A DNA stretch of 64,000 nt, from contig CM045729.1 of NCBI GenBank assembly GCA_024760905.1, positions 75,128,550 to 75,192,549 on the forward strand. The letters are read 5' to 3'. Positions 35,426-46,935 of the stretch are shown here, piece by piece; the first letter of the stretch is position 1; the number at the start of each line of letters is the position of its first letter. The notes beneath the pieces were generated by a model that was given only the letters and a program-made list of their open reading frames with translations, did no database searches and was not told where the DNA came from. A program made the position numbers and the translations under genes. This stretch comes from Plotosus lineatus. Taxonomy: Eukaryota > Chordata > Actinopteri > Siluriformes > Plotosidae.

Positions 35426-35499
35426 ATAATTCAAAAAGCAGATCTACCACATGTGAATGTAAACTCCAAGTCTACAGAATTAGAATCAAGCATTGCAGG

Positions 35500-35700
35500 C
35501 TAGGTGCCACTGATTCAAAGCGCAATCACTGCCCAGCACCATTATATGTTGTTGGGATCTTTTGCTTTGCTTACAGCAAGTAATCACCATGTGATTCAGT
35601 GACACTTCAGTCGGCCAGGTTGAGACTCAGCAACATTATATAGCAATAAAATGAAGTCAGCTGAATGGATATCCCATCGATTGACTCCCCAACTTTAATA
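35500..35700 (+). pseudogene. Tc1-like transposase fragment
   Basis: CAGCAACATTATATAGCAAT and AATGAAGTCAGCTGAATGG resemble the middle of the same Tc1 family as at 6895. Too short and damaged for motif analysis. Confidence 0.45.
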
Positions 35701-37336
35701 ACACAGATATAAAATTGGGGTTGAAATAATAAGAGTGGCTCGGGGATCATGAGAATCTCGTTTTTGTTGTCATTTGTACAATGTTTTAATCCTTCAAGTT
35801 TACTTACATCAACAGCTGCTGTTTCTCTTCATTAGTCATGGGATAAGAAAAGAGAATTCTCAAAATAATCAATGATTAAACCACTGTGTCTTTTTCAATG
35901 TCAAACAGTCCACAACTGTGAAGACTTCTTCCTGGCCTCCTAGTTATATTATTCAAAAAGTGCAAAAGATTTAAGCGCAGTTAAAAGAGCTAGTATTTTT
36001 CACATAATTAACCAAAGAGCAATAAAATAGCTTTTATCTTGTGCTAAAATAGCAGAGAGGAGCAGACAAGTGCCCATCACAACACTACACAATGGACCAA
36101 CAGTCGTACAGTAGACACATAAAATCCAAAATTTAATAACCACATCAGTTCTACTCACAAACAGGTTTGACACTAAGCAGCAAAACATAATTAAATAAAA
36201 TACCCACAGTCCCTGCAAATGTTTCAGGTGCACTTTGTACCACAACAGCTTTCTAAACTAAAAGAGCATGTCTGCATGATTCCATGCATTACTTTGGTGC
36301 TATATGATTAACCGTATAAAAAAGTGGACTCGCAGATGGTGCAGCGACAAAGTGTATCAACCAGATCGCAAGTTCTAGGTTGCACATAGTCGTATATAAT
36401 GCACATAGGCATCCGCAGGCAGAAGTCCATGGGAGCTAATTTACCAAATTCTCACGGGAGTTCACCTTCCCATCACTCAAGGCAATCATCAGCCATTCCA
36501 GGGCATCTGTGAGCTCATACATACAAGGACACAGATAGTGTTTTCCCTTAGGCAACCCCTAAATATTCAAGCGGTTCATAAAGCGGCATCAAGTGTCTCG
36601 GAGGGGACATGTGCTTGCTTTGATCCTTCATTTGACTGGAAATGGGAATTGAGTATGATTAAATTAGAGCATTTTGGAAAATATCAAAAAAAAGATGAAT
36701 TTAAGAAAGGTCAAAAGAGTAAATGTAAAGGTGTTCTTCATAAATTTCCTAGTACATGCAATAAAGGAGTTTTAATTCCCTGAAAGAAGTGGAATCTCAC
36801 TACAGGTCATGTGTACATTACACTTGTGGTTCCAGAAATAGCCTCTGGATGCACTATAAACCTGAACCACAGTATGCCAACATCCAGGGAAAACCAGAAA
36901 TGGAAAGCACCCCAATGCATCACCGTATCACCCTGCTGCACTGTTCAAGAAAAAATTTTTAAACATGCACACATTGCAACAACGCTGCAAGCATAAATGT
37001 GGGGATTGTCTGTATCCATCATTTCATAGAGACACCAGAATGACAATGTTGATTATAACCATAAACAAAAGATTGTTTGTTCATCATTCTCACACAACTT
37101 TAATTCTCTCATCCCTGATGGTTTCATACAGATGCTTCTAATCAAGAATATTGCTAATAAGAACTCTGTACTGACATATCCAGCACTTAGTTTGCTGCTT
37201 GTGGAAGAATAAAGGAATAACATATGAAAATAAATCGAAATAATTTAAAATAGGTTCCTTCCTTGCTTACTTTCTTGCTTTCGGTTTGACCACCTTTCTT
37301 CACTTGACTAATTTAAACAACTAATTATTTAATTTA
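35701..37336. other. Mostly unique sequence
   Basis: No transposon ends, RNA genes or exons recognised. Frames of 61-81 codons (36000-36245, 36538-36783) have no identifiable domain. Confidence 0.5.
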
Positions 37337-38122
37337 CAGACACTCCCCGCTTTACGTATTTTACGACTTTACGTTTTAAAAAAAAAAAAAAAAAAATTAT
37401 GTCAAATTCTGAGTTTAGCGTGCTCTCTGTAGTACAAGACGTACCTACGTAGTATGCTGACGTAATACGCTACTTATGCATGACGCTGCGTCTATCGTTT
37501 ACAAACGACAGACTGAACGTGCCCCTCCTTCTTCCCAGTTCACCGCATGTTACCCTTGTGTTAAGATGTCGTTTGTGTTACCTTTGTGTTTACACTGTTT
37601 TGCGGACTTTTGTAACCCTAAGCAAATATGGTTGGTCAGAAGCGCAAGCCTATTAGTGAAAGCCGTAATCAGAAAAAGCAGCAGCCATCTCGTTCGAAAC
37701 GAAGATGGCTATTATCAAGAAAACTGATGCTGGTGTAAAACATGCGACTGTTGCATGTTTCATCCACATGGCTCCGTTGACCATCGGAACCATTTACAAG
37801 CAAAAAGATCTCATCACAGAGAATGTTAAAGGTTATATTGTATTTGATATTTGATGAGTGAATTTGATTAAAATTTATCTATTTGAAATTATTTTTGCTT
37901 GAATTTAATTTATTTGAAAGTAATTTTGATATTATTTTACAATGTTATGTTTATAATAATTGATTTAGGGGTGTTTTATGAGATACGGTAATGGTATTTA
38001 TGGATGTATAGTACAGTATGAATGTCATACGTCACTGGAACATACAGTAGCAACTTGTGGTTTTTTTCGCCTTACGTTCGGCCGTCCGGAACCGGACTAA
38101 AACATAAGTCGGGGAGCGTCTG
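37337..38122 (+). mobile_element. P6 pogo/Tigger-like element, copy 2
   Basis: Ends CAGACACTCCCCGCTTTACG and the complement of AAGTCGGGGAGCGTCTG, beside TA. The plus strand at about 37628-37835 encodes a frameshifted transposase N-terminus: MVGQKRKPISESRNQKKQQP in one frame, then KKTDAGVKHATVACFIHMAP and LTIGTIYKQKDLITENVKG in another, the helix-turn-helix type found in Tigger proteins. Confidence 0.85.
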
Positions 38123-38889
38123 TAATTTGTGGATTAATAATGAGCATATTGAATTGGCTCAATAAGATTTTGGTTGACCAAACAGTGCCAATGTGTTCCG
38201 CGTACCAAAAAATCCCTGGGGTGCAGACACTCAGCAGTCGCTGTTGAACCATTGTGCCAGGGCAAGAAACATCTTTTCGACCCAGCCACATTTCTGCCAA
38301 AACGTAAAGGGAAGACAGTATGCTTTTTTACTTTATTAGCCACAAGTGTTGTCACAGTGTTGAATGTTGGATGACACCAAAATGTCAAATAAAAAGGTTA
38401 GTGCATAATCTTCAGATTAGCTGGTGTTCCTTCACTGGCTCCCAATGCAAAGTGGTCTCTACACTCATCCCAGACTGTGCACTGAGTGTAGAGTAATGAA
38501 TCAGAGCAAGATAGGCACAGAGAGCCAAAAGACTATGGGAGTAAGAAGCCAAAGAGACCAGTCAGCCTGAAAACTCAAAATTACTGTTTTAGGGGAGGTG
38601 GGAATCATATTTTGGTGCGCAACTGTTGTCAAAAATGAAAAATAAAGTTCTGAAAATGGGTACAATGTCTGATCTTTAAAAGAGTTTTATGCCAAAACAG
38701 TACTTAGTTTATCTGTGGCTATTTTAGAATAGCAGAACTGTCCAAATGCCACATGAACTCGTGTAAAGAAAATCAATATAAATTGATGGCGGTTTCAAAG
38801 AGAGCACCCCAGCAATGTAGCAGCAAGTGTATGCAAGTTGGATTTTATTTTTTAAGTGCTCAATTTATAAGAAATCAATCCAACCAAAA
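38123..38889. other. Sequence without recognised features
   Basis: No repeat family or credible exon seen. Confidence 0.5.
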
Positions 38890-39967
38890 AAACTTTATAC
38901 CAGACACCTTGAACCAGTTCTTTGCTTGGCTTCGATCAACATAACAGAGAGGAAAGTACCTGCCCTGCTCTCATCCAGCTGCAGCAGCACCAGATTAGAG
39001 CCACCCTGTGCAGAGTCAATGCAAGGGAAGCTTCTCGTCCAGATGGAGCAACAGAAAGGTTACTTCAAAGCATGTGTCAATCTACTGGCGGGGGTTTTCA
39101 CCACCATCCTTAACATCTCGCTACTACTATGTATGGTTCCCACCTGCCTCAAAACAGCCACCATCTTCCCACTGCCTAAGAAGAGTACAACAAGCTGCCT
39201 AAACGAGTACCGCCCAGTTGCCCTAACCCCCATCATCATCATCATCAGTGTTTCGAGAGACTCGTCTTGTCTCATGTTAAGGTTGCCATCCCTGCTGTTC
39301 TCAATACACATCACTTTGAATACAGAGCACACCGGTCAGCAGAGGATACCATCAATACAGCCCTCCACACAGCCCTCATACACAGTGACATCACATTTAA
39401 CACTGTCCAAACACGTAAACTGGTCCAGAAGTTGGGCAGTCTGGGCCTAGGGAGCTCACTGTGCACCTGGATACTGGATTTTCTCAGCAGCATATCTCAG
39501 AACGTCAGGATAGGACGACACATTTAACACATCAAAAAAACCAAGGAGATGATAGCGGACTTCAGGAGATCTAAACAAGCAGAATCATTTGCCCTCTACA
39601 TTGATGGACAGGAGGTATAGAGGGTGGAGTGCTTCAAGTTTCTTGGAGTCCACATCTCTGCTGACTTCACCTGGACCACAAACATCTTCCACCAAGTGAG
39701 GAAAGTATAACAGAGGATGTACTTCTTCATAAAGCTTTGACAAGCCTGTCTACGCCGACCCCTACTGACAACCTTTTACTGCTCCCCCATCGACAGCTTC
39801 CTGACCTACTGCTGTACAGTGTGGTTTAGCAGCTGTTCTGCAGAGGACAGAAAGATGTTGCAGCGGGTGGTGAGGACGACAGAGCGGGTAATTGTAACTA
39901 CACTACTCGCCCTCAGGGACATTCACACTGAAAGACTTTAGAAGACAGCAAGGGGAATTATCAGGAC

Positions 39968-40014
<47 letters not shown>

Positions 40015-40021
40015 CCACATA

Positions 40022-40056
<35 letters not shown>

Positions 40057-40330
40057 TTAACACCCCCTTTTTTCTCACTCCCTTCCAAAAAAAAGGTACA
40101 GGACACTAAAAATAAAAGCTGTTACCCACAAGCTATTAATAAACGTATAACCCCACCAGCAACACCATCACACACACTGACTGAATAAATGAATAAACAT
40201 CATTCAGACCATCTTCCTAGACAGTGCAATATTCATGTTCAACTGCAATGCTCATGTTTAAGTTTCAAGTGTAATACTCATGTTTAGAGCAGGTCTGGAA
40301 CATCATAAAATTTTCGTGTCATGCACCTTA
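38890..40330 (+). pseudogene. Rex1-like LINE, damaged ORF and 3' UTR
   Basis: Reverse-transcriptase pieces lie in order on the plus strand: [60 protein letters not shown] then [50 protein letters not shown]. Motif A is damaged and the motif B to YADD section is deleted (after 39525). The C-terminal part follows (FKFLGVHISADFTW; CTVWFSSCSAEDRKMLQRVV). A (C)n(CA)n expansion interrupts the end. The order matches Rex1/Babar-type elements. Confidence 0.8.
39967..40055. repeat. poly-C plus (CA)n tract
   Basis: About 18 C, then CA units with a CATACCCACATA interruption, inside the Rex1-like copy. Confidence 0.97.
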
Positions 40331-40348
40331 TAATTAAAAGTTCTACCT

Positions 40349-40787
40349 CTTAACCAGTCGATCTACGTTCCAACCCTCACCTATGGTCACAAGCTTTGGG
40401 TGGTAACCGAAAGAACAAGATCGCGGATACAAGCGGCTGAAATGAGCTTCCTTCGCCGGGTGATAAGGTGAGAAGCTCTACCATCCGTGGGGAGCTCGGA
40501 GTAGATCCGCTGCTCCTCCGCATTGAGAAGGGCCAGTTGAGGTGGCTCGGGCATCTGGTCAGAATGCCTCCCGGACACCTCCCTGGTGTGGTTTTTCTGG
40601 CATGTCCAACCGGGAAGAGACTCCAGGGTCGACCTAGAGCACGCTGGAGGGACTATGTCTCTCGGCTTGTTTGGGACCGCCTCGGTGTCCCCCTGGGAGA
40701 GTTGGAGGAAGTGGCTGGGGAGAGGGACGTCTGGGCCTCTTTGCTTAGGTTGCTGCCCCCACGACCCGACCCTGGACTTAGTGGAAA

Positions 40788-40818
<31 letters not shown>

Positions 40819-40819
40819 C
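40349..40819 (+). mobile_element. Rex3-like LINE, 3' fragment
   Basis: The plus strand encodes a LINE C-terminus: SSTIRGELGVDPLLLRIEKG, QLRWLGHLVRMPPGHLPGVV, GRPRARWRDYVSRLVWDRLG, LLRLLPPRPDPGLSGK. The 3' end is a simple (ATG)n tail (40789-40819). It lacks about 20 bp near 40461 that the copy at 61613 has. The Rex3 name rests on the general RTE-like C-terminus and triplet-repeat tail and is uncertain. Confidence 0.7.
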
Positions 40820-41044
40820 CTCTTACCCAGTGTATATCATCCACCTTGTATGTATGTGTGAATATGTGAATAACCATAACTTCTAAATAAGCCACAAGGA
40901 CAGTGGTGGCCTAGTGGTATAGGGTGCTGGATCACTGATCCAAAGGTTGGGTGTTTGAGTCCCACTCTCCACAAGGTTGTCACTCTCCACCCATTGCAGC
41001 TAACTGGATTATCAAAGGCTGGCCATGTCTCTAACTGTCTATGG

Positions 41045-41366
41045 CAGGGGTCACCAACCTTTTTGAAACTGAGAGCTACTTCTTGGCTACCAATTAATGT
41101 GAAGGGCTACCAGGTCAATACACACCTCTGAAATTACAAATTTGGCTCAAATGACCTTTAATTGTGTTACTAATAATAATTAATGATATTCATCTATGTG
41201 AAGATTTTGATTTGATTTAAAAATACAGTATATTCAGAACAATTAGATGCAGTTCAATGGAGAGTGGCACTATGGCGCTGTGGGCCTGTCCTAACAGGTC
41301 CGCGGGCAACTTATATTGTCCTTGCGGGCTACCTGGTGCCCACGGGCACCACGTTGGTGATCCCTG
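41045..41366. mobile_element. hAT non-autonomous element with perfect 8-bp duplication
   Basis: A 322-bp element with inverted ends CAGGGGTCACCAAC and the complement of GTTGGTGATCCCTG, one mismatch. GTCTATGG stands at 41037-41044 and 41367-41374. An 8-bp duplication with CAGGG ends is the hallmark of hAT. No coding sequence. Confidence 0.95.
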
Positions 41367-41435
41367 GTCTATGGTGTGAGGCTGTAAAAGAACAATTGCT
41401 GACTTTCGCCAAGAGTAGCTGCAAAGTAGTCAGTG

Positions 41436-41683
41436 TGTTATTATTATTATTGTGGAGGCTTATATAGCGCAATTTCATACACATGTATGCTCAATGCGCA
41501 TGAGACACCAGTGCTCCCTGCACCCGTCGCCAGTTGTTGTGTTGTTCTATCCTTTTGATGCTGAGCGCCAAGCAGGAAGCAACAACTCCCAAATTTTAAA
41601 GTCACATGGTATGACGCGGCCGGATTCGAACTCCGATCTTCCGGAGGATAAAGCGGACGCACTACCAACTGAGCTAAATCCCC
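41436..41683 (-). mobile_element. SINE3, tRNA-derived, inserted in SINE1
   Basis: The complement starts GGGGATTTAGCTCAGTTGG (A-box AGCTCAGTTGG) and GGAGTTCGAATCCGGC (perfect B-box). It continues through AGTTGTTGCTTCCTGCTTGG and ends in AATAATAATAATAA. The body, with GAGCGCCAAGCAGGAAGC on the plus strand, resembles a tRNA-SINE body known in several deuterostomes, which is from memory and not checked. Confidence 0.85.
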
Positions 41684-41813
41684 GTGTTTCCGCCCTGTGA
41701 TGGCAAGGCGAGCTGTCCAGGGTGTACCCTGCCCTCGCACAGAGTTGGCTGGGATGGGCGCCAGCCTCCCCTGGACGCTAATTAGGATTAAGCGGTTAAA
41801 GAAAATGAACTGA

Positions 41814-42588
41814 ACTGAACAAGGAGATGCTAAACTGATTTCCATTGTTCATGCAACAGTTGACAGTAAAAATCTGTTCATCTTCATCTTTATATTTCTA
41901 CAGCAACACCTGTCTTGATTTACACCATTAATGGATCACTATTACTAACAGCTGGTTTGCATCTGTTTGGGTCGGCAGAGGTGGCTAGATTATCTTATCT
42001 GCTTCGTGCTTAGTATATTAGTAGTTTCTGTTGTATTAGTTTCCTTATACCTTATTTTGGACATAAATTACAACGATACAATGACGCTCAATCTATTTAG
42101 ATCAGAGTGTCTCATGAATTAAAAGAGCTCAACCCTGTGTGCCACCTTGAAAATGCCTTACACATAGGTTGGTCTCATCTGGAACAATAGTTGCTCTTAT
42201 TATCAGGCTAAAATCATTAAGCTTTTAGCTTCATAAAATCCCATGGGAAAGGTGATCAACCCACGGAGGTAACTACTGACAGTGCAATGTTAGCTTCAGG
42301 CCCACTGTAAGCTTGATGTGCACCAGGCTTAAAGCGCTGATCACGATAAATGGTGAGTGAAAATTAATCAATATATTTTCTTTCGCTAAAAATCACATCC
42401 TGTCCAACAGAAATGGCATTGAACCCACCCTTCTATGTGGGCAGTATCGTCTGCTGAATATGTTACATAGCAACCAGAGAAATGTACGAAATTATACATT
42501 CGAAATTTATATCGTTTTTTTTTTTTTTTCATATAAATATAAGCACAATACCCAACTTATAATATAATATAAAAATATAATTTTTTAC
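41814..42588. other. Sequence without recognised features
   Basis: No repeat or gene recognised apart from a poly-T run at 42516-42529. Confidence 0.5.
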
Positions 42589-42600
42589 ATAAACAATATG

Positions 42601-42756
42601 AGGCTGCAAAGCCGTCAGAGTGTTTCCGCCCTGCGATGGCCTGGCGAGCTGTCCAGGGTGTACTCTGCCCTCGCCTTGAGTTTGGCTGGGATGGGCACCA
42701 GCCTCCCCGCGACCCTAATTAGGATGAAGCGGTGACAGAAAATGAAATGAAATGAA
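42601..42756 (+). mobile_element. SINE1, tail A, strongly 5'-truncated
   Basis: Only the last 156 bp, from AGGCTGCAAAGCCGTCAG. A perfect 12-bp duplication ATAAACAATATG at 42589-42600 and 42757-42768 proves that truncated copies insert by the normal route, as LINE-type target-primed reverse transcription predicts. Confidence 0.95.
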
Positions 42757-42768
42757 ATAAACAATATG

Positions 42769-43066
42769 GAACATTTTACAAAGGGTAAGCCAGCCTAAAT
42801 GGTGTCAGAGAGATCAAAATTAAAGATGGTCCTGTCGTTGGTGTTTACTTTTAGAGAAATTTATCACACCTTGTTTTAAAATATATGTCAAGAATTAAAC
42901 ATAATAACCACCAAGGCAAGTTACTGGAAGAAATATGATGCTGATAAAATACGTAGTGATAGTCCATCACATAATGTGCCTCTGGTCAATATCTGAGCAC
43001 TAGGGACCATTACTTACCCTGGCATGCCGTAGAGCGGCCAGGATCATATGTTTTCACACACACACA

Positions 43067-43109
<43 letters not shown>

Positions 43110-43518
43110 CTCTTTCAACTGAAAGCACATGAGGAATAATGAAAGCATGCTACTAAATAAGCTCTGAGCTGGAGAGATCCAAACACAGGGTGTGGTGCAG
43201 TGACCTGCTTTTACTCATCTGAGAAAAAGCAGATGAGACATTGGGATTGTCTGACATTTACTGCTAGTATATGATGAATTAATTTTAAAAAGGCTTTTGG
43301 CTTTATAGTTATACTCAGTAGTATCAACTGAGGAAAGAAGAAAGCACCTTCATCTGAAGGGTGGACGATAAAAAATATGTCTCTTCTAAGTTTGTGCCCA
43401 GAAAGACAAAAGTAAATCGGTCCCAGGGTACTGCATGGAGAATTTAAAACTTCAATTTCCAACCAACTCCCCTCATTTAAATGTGATTTTACTGAAACTC
43501 ACTGAATTGGACTGATTT
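42769..43518. other. Mostly unique sequence with a (CA)n tract
   Basis: (CA)n at 43057-43106; otherwise no feature recognised. Confidence 0.55.
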
Positions 43519-43530
43519 ATTCACTTCATT

Positions 43531-43842
43531 GTGGGGCCGGTGGCGTAGTGGTTAGGGTGCTGCGCTCATGATCGGGAGGTTGTGAGTTCAAATCCCACTG
43601 AGACCCTCACTTTGCTAAGACCCCTGGGCAAGGTCTCAACCACAAGTGTGCCTCTGTCAACCCAGCAGTATAAATGGGTACCAGTAAAATATACTGGGAA
43701 GGCAACCTGTGATGGACTAGCGTCCCATCCAGGAGGAGTTGAACTCCTGGTCGCTTCACGCTACGGAAAACGGGGATAAGCACCGGCCTGATGAGCCACT
43801 ATGGCTCGGGTGTAAAAACCCAACAGACTTTACCTACCTTGC
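43531..43842 (+). mobile_element. SINE2, tRNA-derived, with perfect 12-bp duplication
   Basis: Head GGTGGCGTAGTGGTTAGGG with B-box-like GTGAGTTCAAATCCC. Body CCTGGGCAAGGTCTCAACC, GTATAAATGGGTACCAG and CTAGCGTCCCATCCAGG. The 3' part CCTGATGAGCCACTATGGC ends in TTTACCTACCTT. ATTCACTTCATT is duplicated at 43519-43530 and 43843-43854. A second copy is at 57669. Confidence 0.92.
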
Positions 43843-44074
43843 ATTCACTTCATTCCTGCTGCATCACTATATTATATTTAATACACTGCCACTGATCCTC
43901 AGTGACATAAACTCCTTGGTCAATCCACATGTGTCTTGGAGCAGTAGGACATGTTGGACAGCTTGAATACAAAAACTGTGCTTTTACCAAATACTGTACT
44001 CAATTCTAAAGACAAATGGAACTAATGCAGCAATATAAATTATATGGTAAGGCATCGCAATAGCAATGTAATCA

Positions 44075-44830
44075 TTCATTCATTCATTTTGTCAGCCGCG
44101 AAATGCTAATGAAACGCGCTGGGATGTTGGCGCCCATCTCAGTCGACTCGGAACGAGGACGGGGCACACCCTGGACAGCTCGCCAGGCCATCGCAGGGTC
44201 AACACTCACACAACCAATCATACACCTAGGGGCAATTTGGAACAGCCAATTAACCCACTGTGCGTGTTTTTAGATAAAGAAACAGTGGCCCTGAGGAAAA
44301 GACAGGAGGCAGAGCTGGAGGTAGCAGAGATGAAAATGTTGAGGTTCTCTTTGGGAGTAACGAGGATGGATAGGATTAGGAATGAGCACATCAGAGGGAC
44401 AGCACATGTAAGACGTTTTGGAGACAAAGTCAGAGAGGCTAGATTGAGATGGTTTGGACATCTACAGAGGAGGGATAGTGACTATATTGGTAATAGGATG
44501 CTGAGGCTGGAACTACCAGGCAAACGGCCTAGAGGAAGACCAAAGAGACGATTCATGGATGTGGTGAAGGAGGACATGAAGGTCGTTGGTGTAAGAGAAG
44601 AAGATGCAAAGGATAGGGTGAGATGGAGGCAGATGATTCGCTGTGGCGACCCCTGAAGGGAAAAGCCAAAAGGAAAAGAAGAAGCGGGATTAAGCCGGTG
44701 TAACCGAAGGAAACGTACACAAGCACAGGGGGAACATGCAAACAAACTCCACACAGAAACGTTCGAGCTGGAAATCAAACTTCTTGCTGTAAGGTGGACG
44801 TGCTAATCACTATTCCACCATGCCGCCCAC
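44075..44830 (-). mobile_element. SINE4 with a tail-A-like 3' end, split by an RTE LINE
   Basis: The left piece (44075-44271) begins with ATTCATTCATTCATTTTG and CCTGGACAGCTCGCCAGGCC (complement of tail A), then GGCAATTTGGAACAGCCAAT. The right piece (44697-44830) has GGGGGAACATGCAAACAAAC and ends in the complement of a tRNA-like head (GCATGGTGGAATAGTGATTAG). SINE4 therefore shares its 3' tail type with SINE1-A. Confidence 0.75.
44272..44696 (+). mobile_element. RTE-clade LINE, 3' fragment in SINE4
   Basis: An unbroken frame covers the ORF C-terminus: ETVALRKRQEAELEVAEMKM, LRFSLGVTRMDRIRNEHIRG, ARLRWFGHLQRRDSDYIGNR, GVREEDAKDRVRWRQMIRCG, then the natural stop after GDP. The 3' UTR is short (GGGAAAAGCCAAAAGGAAAA, then GAAGAAG). 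It is 5'-truncated. Confidence 0.88.
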
Positions 44831-44919
44831 AATGTAATCATTCATTCATTTATTTGCCGAATCATTTAATCCAAATAGGAATACAGAGAGAATTGACTCT
44901 TTTGTGGCAGACTCTGGGC

Positions 44920-45515
44920 CAGTGGTTCTTAACCTGGGTTTGATCGAACCCTAGGGGTTCAGTGAGTCAGTCTCAGGGGTTCAGCGAGCCACACCCAACT
45001 CATATTCGTGACGACACGCCCCTCTGGCTTAAGGTGATCACGCTACATTGCTTGGCCAATCTGTGTTGCAGGAAATATGGTACGCTCAGTAATCGATTTG
45101 TGACTGTCGTGATGGTACGTCGTGTGATTTCTTTCTTAATGTTTTAATCCCTCCCAGTGCAGCTAACTGGGTTATCAAAGGCGGGCCATGTGTCTCACTG
45201 TCTATGGTGTGAAGCATGTAAAAGAACCATTGCTGACTTTTGACAAGAGTAGCTGCAAAGCCGTCAGCGTGTTTCCGCCCTGTGATGGCCTGGCGAGCTG
45301 TCCAGGGTGTACTCTGCCCTCGCCCTGAGTTGGCTGGGATGGGCACCAGCCTCCCCGTGACCCTAATTAGGATGAAGCGGTTACAGAAAATCAATGAATG
45401 AATGAATGAGTGTTTTAATCCATACTATGTTGAGCAAAAGAGGAAAGCGGTCAGATGAATATGTACAGCGTGGATTCACATATATAACGGAACATGATGC
45501 TAGTCAGCATCCTAA
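44920..45515 (+). mobile_element. hAT element remnant with transposase start, split by SINE1
   Basis: The terminus CAGTGGTTCTTAACCTGGG and GAACCCTAGGGGTTCAGTG belong to a widespread vertebrate hAT type. After the SINE1 the sequence resumes and reads MLSKRGKRSDEYVQRGFTYI then TEHDASQHPKYDQ, resembling the N-terminus of ZBED/SCAND3-like hAT transposases (the initiator methionine is in a shifted frame). The rest is absent. Confidence 0.75.
45151..45410 (+). mobile_element. SINE1, tail A, 5'-truncated, inserted in hAT
   Basis: Starts CTCCCAGTGCAGCTAACTGG and ends in an AATGAATGAATGAATGAG tail. A perfect 11-bp duplication TGTTTTAATCC stands at 45140-45150 and 45411-45421. Confidence 0.95.
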
Positions 45516-45571
45516 GTATGATCAACCCCACGCTGACTGACGTATACGTACATGTATATGTGTATATAATA

Positions 45572-45927
45572 GGGGCAGTGATGGTCTAGTGGTATAGGGC
45601 GCTGGATCGCTGATCCAAAGGTTGGGGGTTCGAGTCCCACTCTCCACAAGGTTGTCACTGTCCCCCCCAGTGCGGCTAACTGGGTTTTCAAAGGCGGGCC
45701 ATGTCTCTCACTGTCTATGGTGAGAGGCATGTTAAAGAACCATTGCTGACTTTCGTAAAGAGTAGCTGCAAAGTCGTCAGCGTGTTTCTGTCCCTTGCTA
45801 AAACGGGTTGTGACAGGAAGGGCATCCGACGTAAAAACCTCTGCCAAAATCAAAACGTGCGAATCAAGATGATTCGCTGTGGCGACTCCCGAGTCAAAGG
45901 GAAAAAGCCAAAAGGAAGACAGGCAGA
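45572..45927 (+). mobile_element. SINE1, tail B, full length
   Basis: Complete head, body and tail B (GATTCGCTGTGGCGACTCC, then GGAAGACAGGCAG). It directly follows a P2-like fragment at about 45515-45571 (ACGTACATGTATATGTGTAT, also at 12852). Confidence 0.9.
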
Positions 45928-46764
45928 TGAATATGTGCAGTAAGGAACGTGATTTTTTTTTTTTTTTTTTTTTTTTCCTGTGAAACAGATGTGAACGTTT
46001 ATGCCACCATCCTTCCCAAATTAGGAGATCGCCTTATATGAACTCCAAAACACAGCATTATATAGACGGAATCACAGCTGGTATCGTATGATTAAAAAAA
46101 AAAAGGTATGGTGTGATATCGTATTGTACATGGGAACTCAATGTTCAATTTCTGTCCCAAATCCAGATCCAAATTAAATGTAATCAATATTAAGGTTTAA
46201 GTCCACACACTAATTAGTCTAGGTAGGGTTTCCATCCTCATACAACATTTATTTCATGACAGGAATTCTGCATCTTTTTTTTCTGTCTCGTCCTTCACAT
46301 GAAAGGTCAGAGTCTAGAGTGGCATGATAGTTTTATCTATGAACTGAAAAATTTAGTAGTAACAGGGATTGCAAAGGGGTAATCTGTACTGCAAAATACA
46401 GGCGTGGAACATTTTTTCTGAAACCAGCATCAACATTGCCCGAATTGTGGGCTTGATTCCTTTTTTTTTTTTTTTTTTTTTTCTTTTTTGATGTGTGAAA
46501 ATGTGCATGAACAGAACAAATCTGGCAACCCTGATCAGCAAAACCTCAAATGTCCATGTGCTTTTCTCCCTCAATATACTTCCCATTTCTCTTCATCATC
46601 ATTGCCAACAGTTCTAACTACACAAACATTTTTTTCAACAGCTTTGCTTGTATTTGAAAAACAATATAAATGTACAGAAATAAACTCGGCACCACGGTCA
46701 CTTGCTGCTGACCTTAGTGAAACCCATGGCGGTTTGCTCAGGGCATTCTTAATTTCCTACATGT
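45928..46764. other. Mostly unique sequence with poly-T and poly-A runs
   Basis: Poly-T tracts at 45953-45976 and 46461-46482. No gene or element ends recognised. Confidence 0.5.
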
Positions 46765-46935
46765 AGTCTTTTTCTTCTTTTCCTTTCGACTGTTCCCTTC
46801 AGGGGTCGCCACAGCGAATCATCTGCCTCCATCTCACCCTATCTTCGGCAGCTGCTTCTCTTACGCCAACTACCTTCATTTCCTCCTTCACCACATCCAT
46901 AAATCTCCTCTTTGGCATAAATCTCCTCTTTGGTT
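46765..46935 (-). mobile_element. RTE-clade LINE, short 3' fragment
   Basis: The complement ends VRWRQMIRCGDP plus the 3' UTR. It carries a small internal repeat (CATAAATCTCCTCTTTGG twice, 46899-46933). Only the last 170 bp of the element remain. Confidence 0.85.

Larger units (their letters stand above)
40899..41813 (+). mobile_element. SINE1, tail A, carrying two later insertions
   Basis: SINE1 pieces lie at 40899-41044, 41367-41435 and 41684-41813; removing the two inserts restores the normal order. The hAT element splits the GTCTATGG of the body. SINE3 splits the CAGCGTGTTTCCGCC block. Confidence 0.9.

Noticed and set aside
43780..43815. CTGATGAG in SINE2 as a second hammerhead core
   Set aside because: CCTGATGAGCCACTATGGCTC makes a small hairpin, but no GAAA core or matching stem I follows in either copy.
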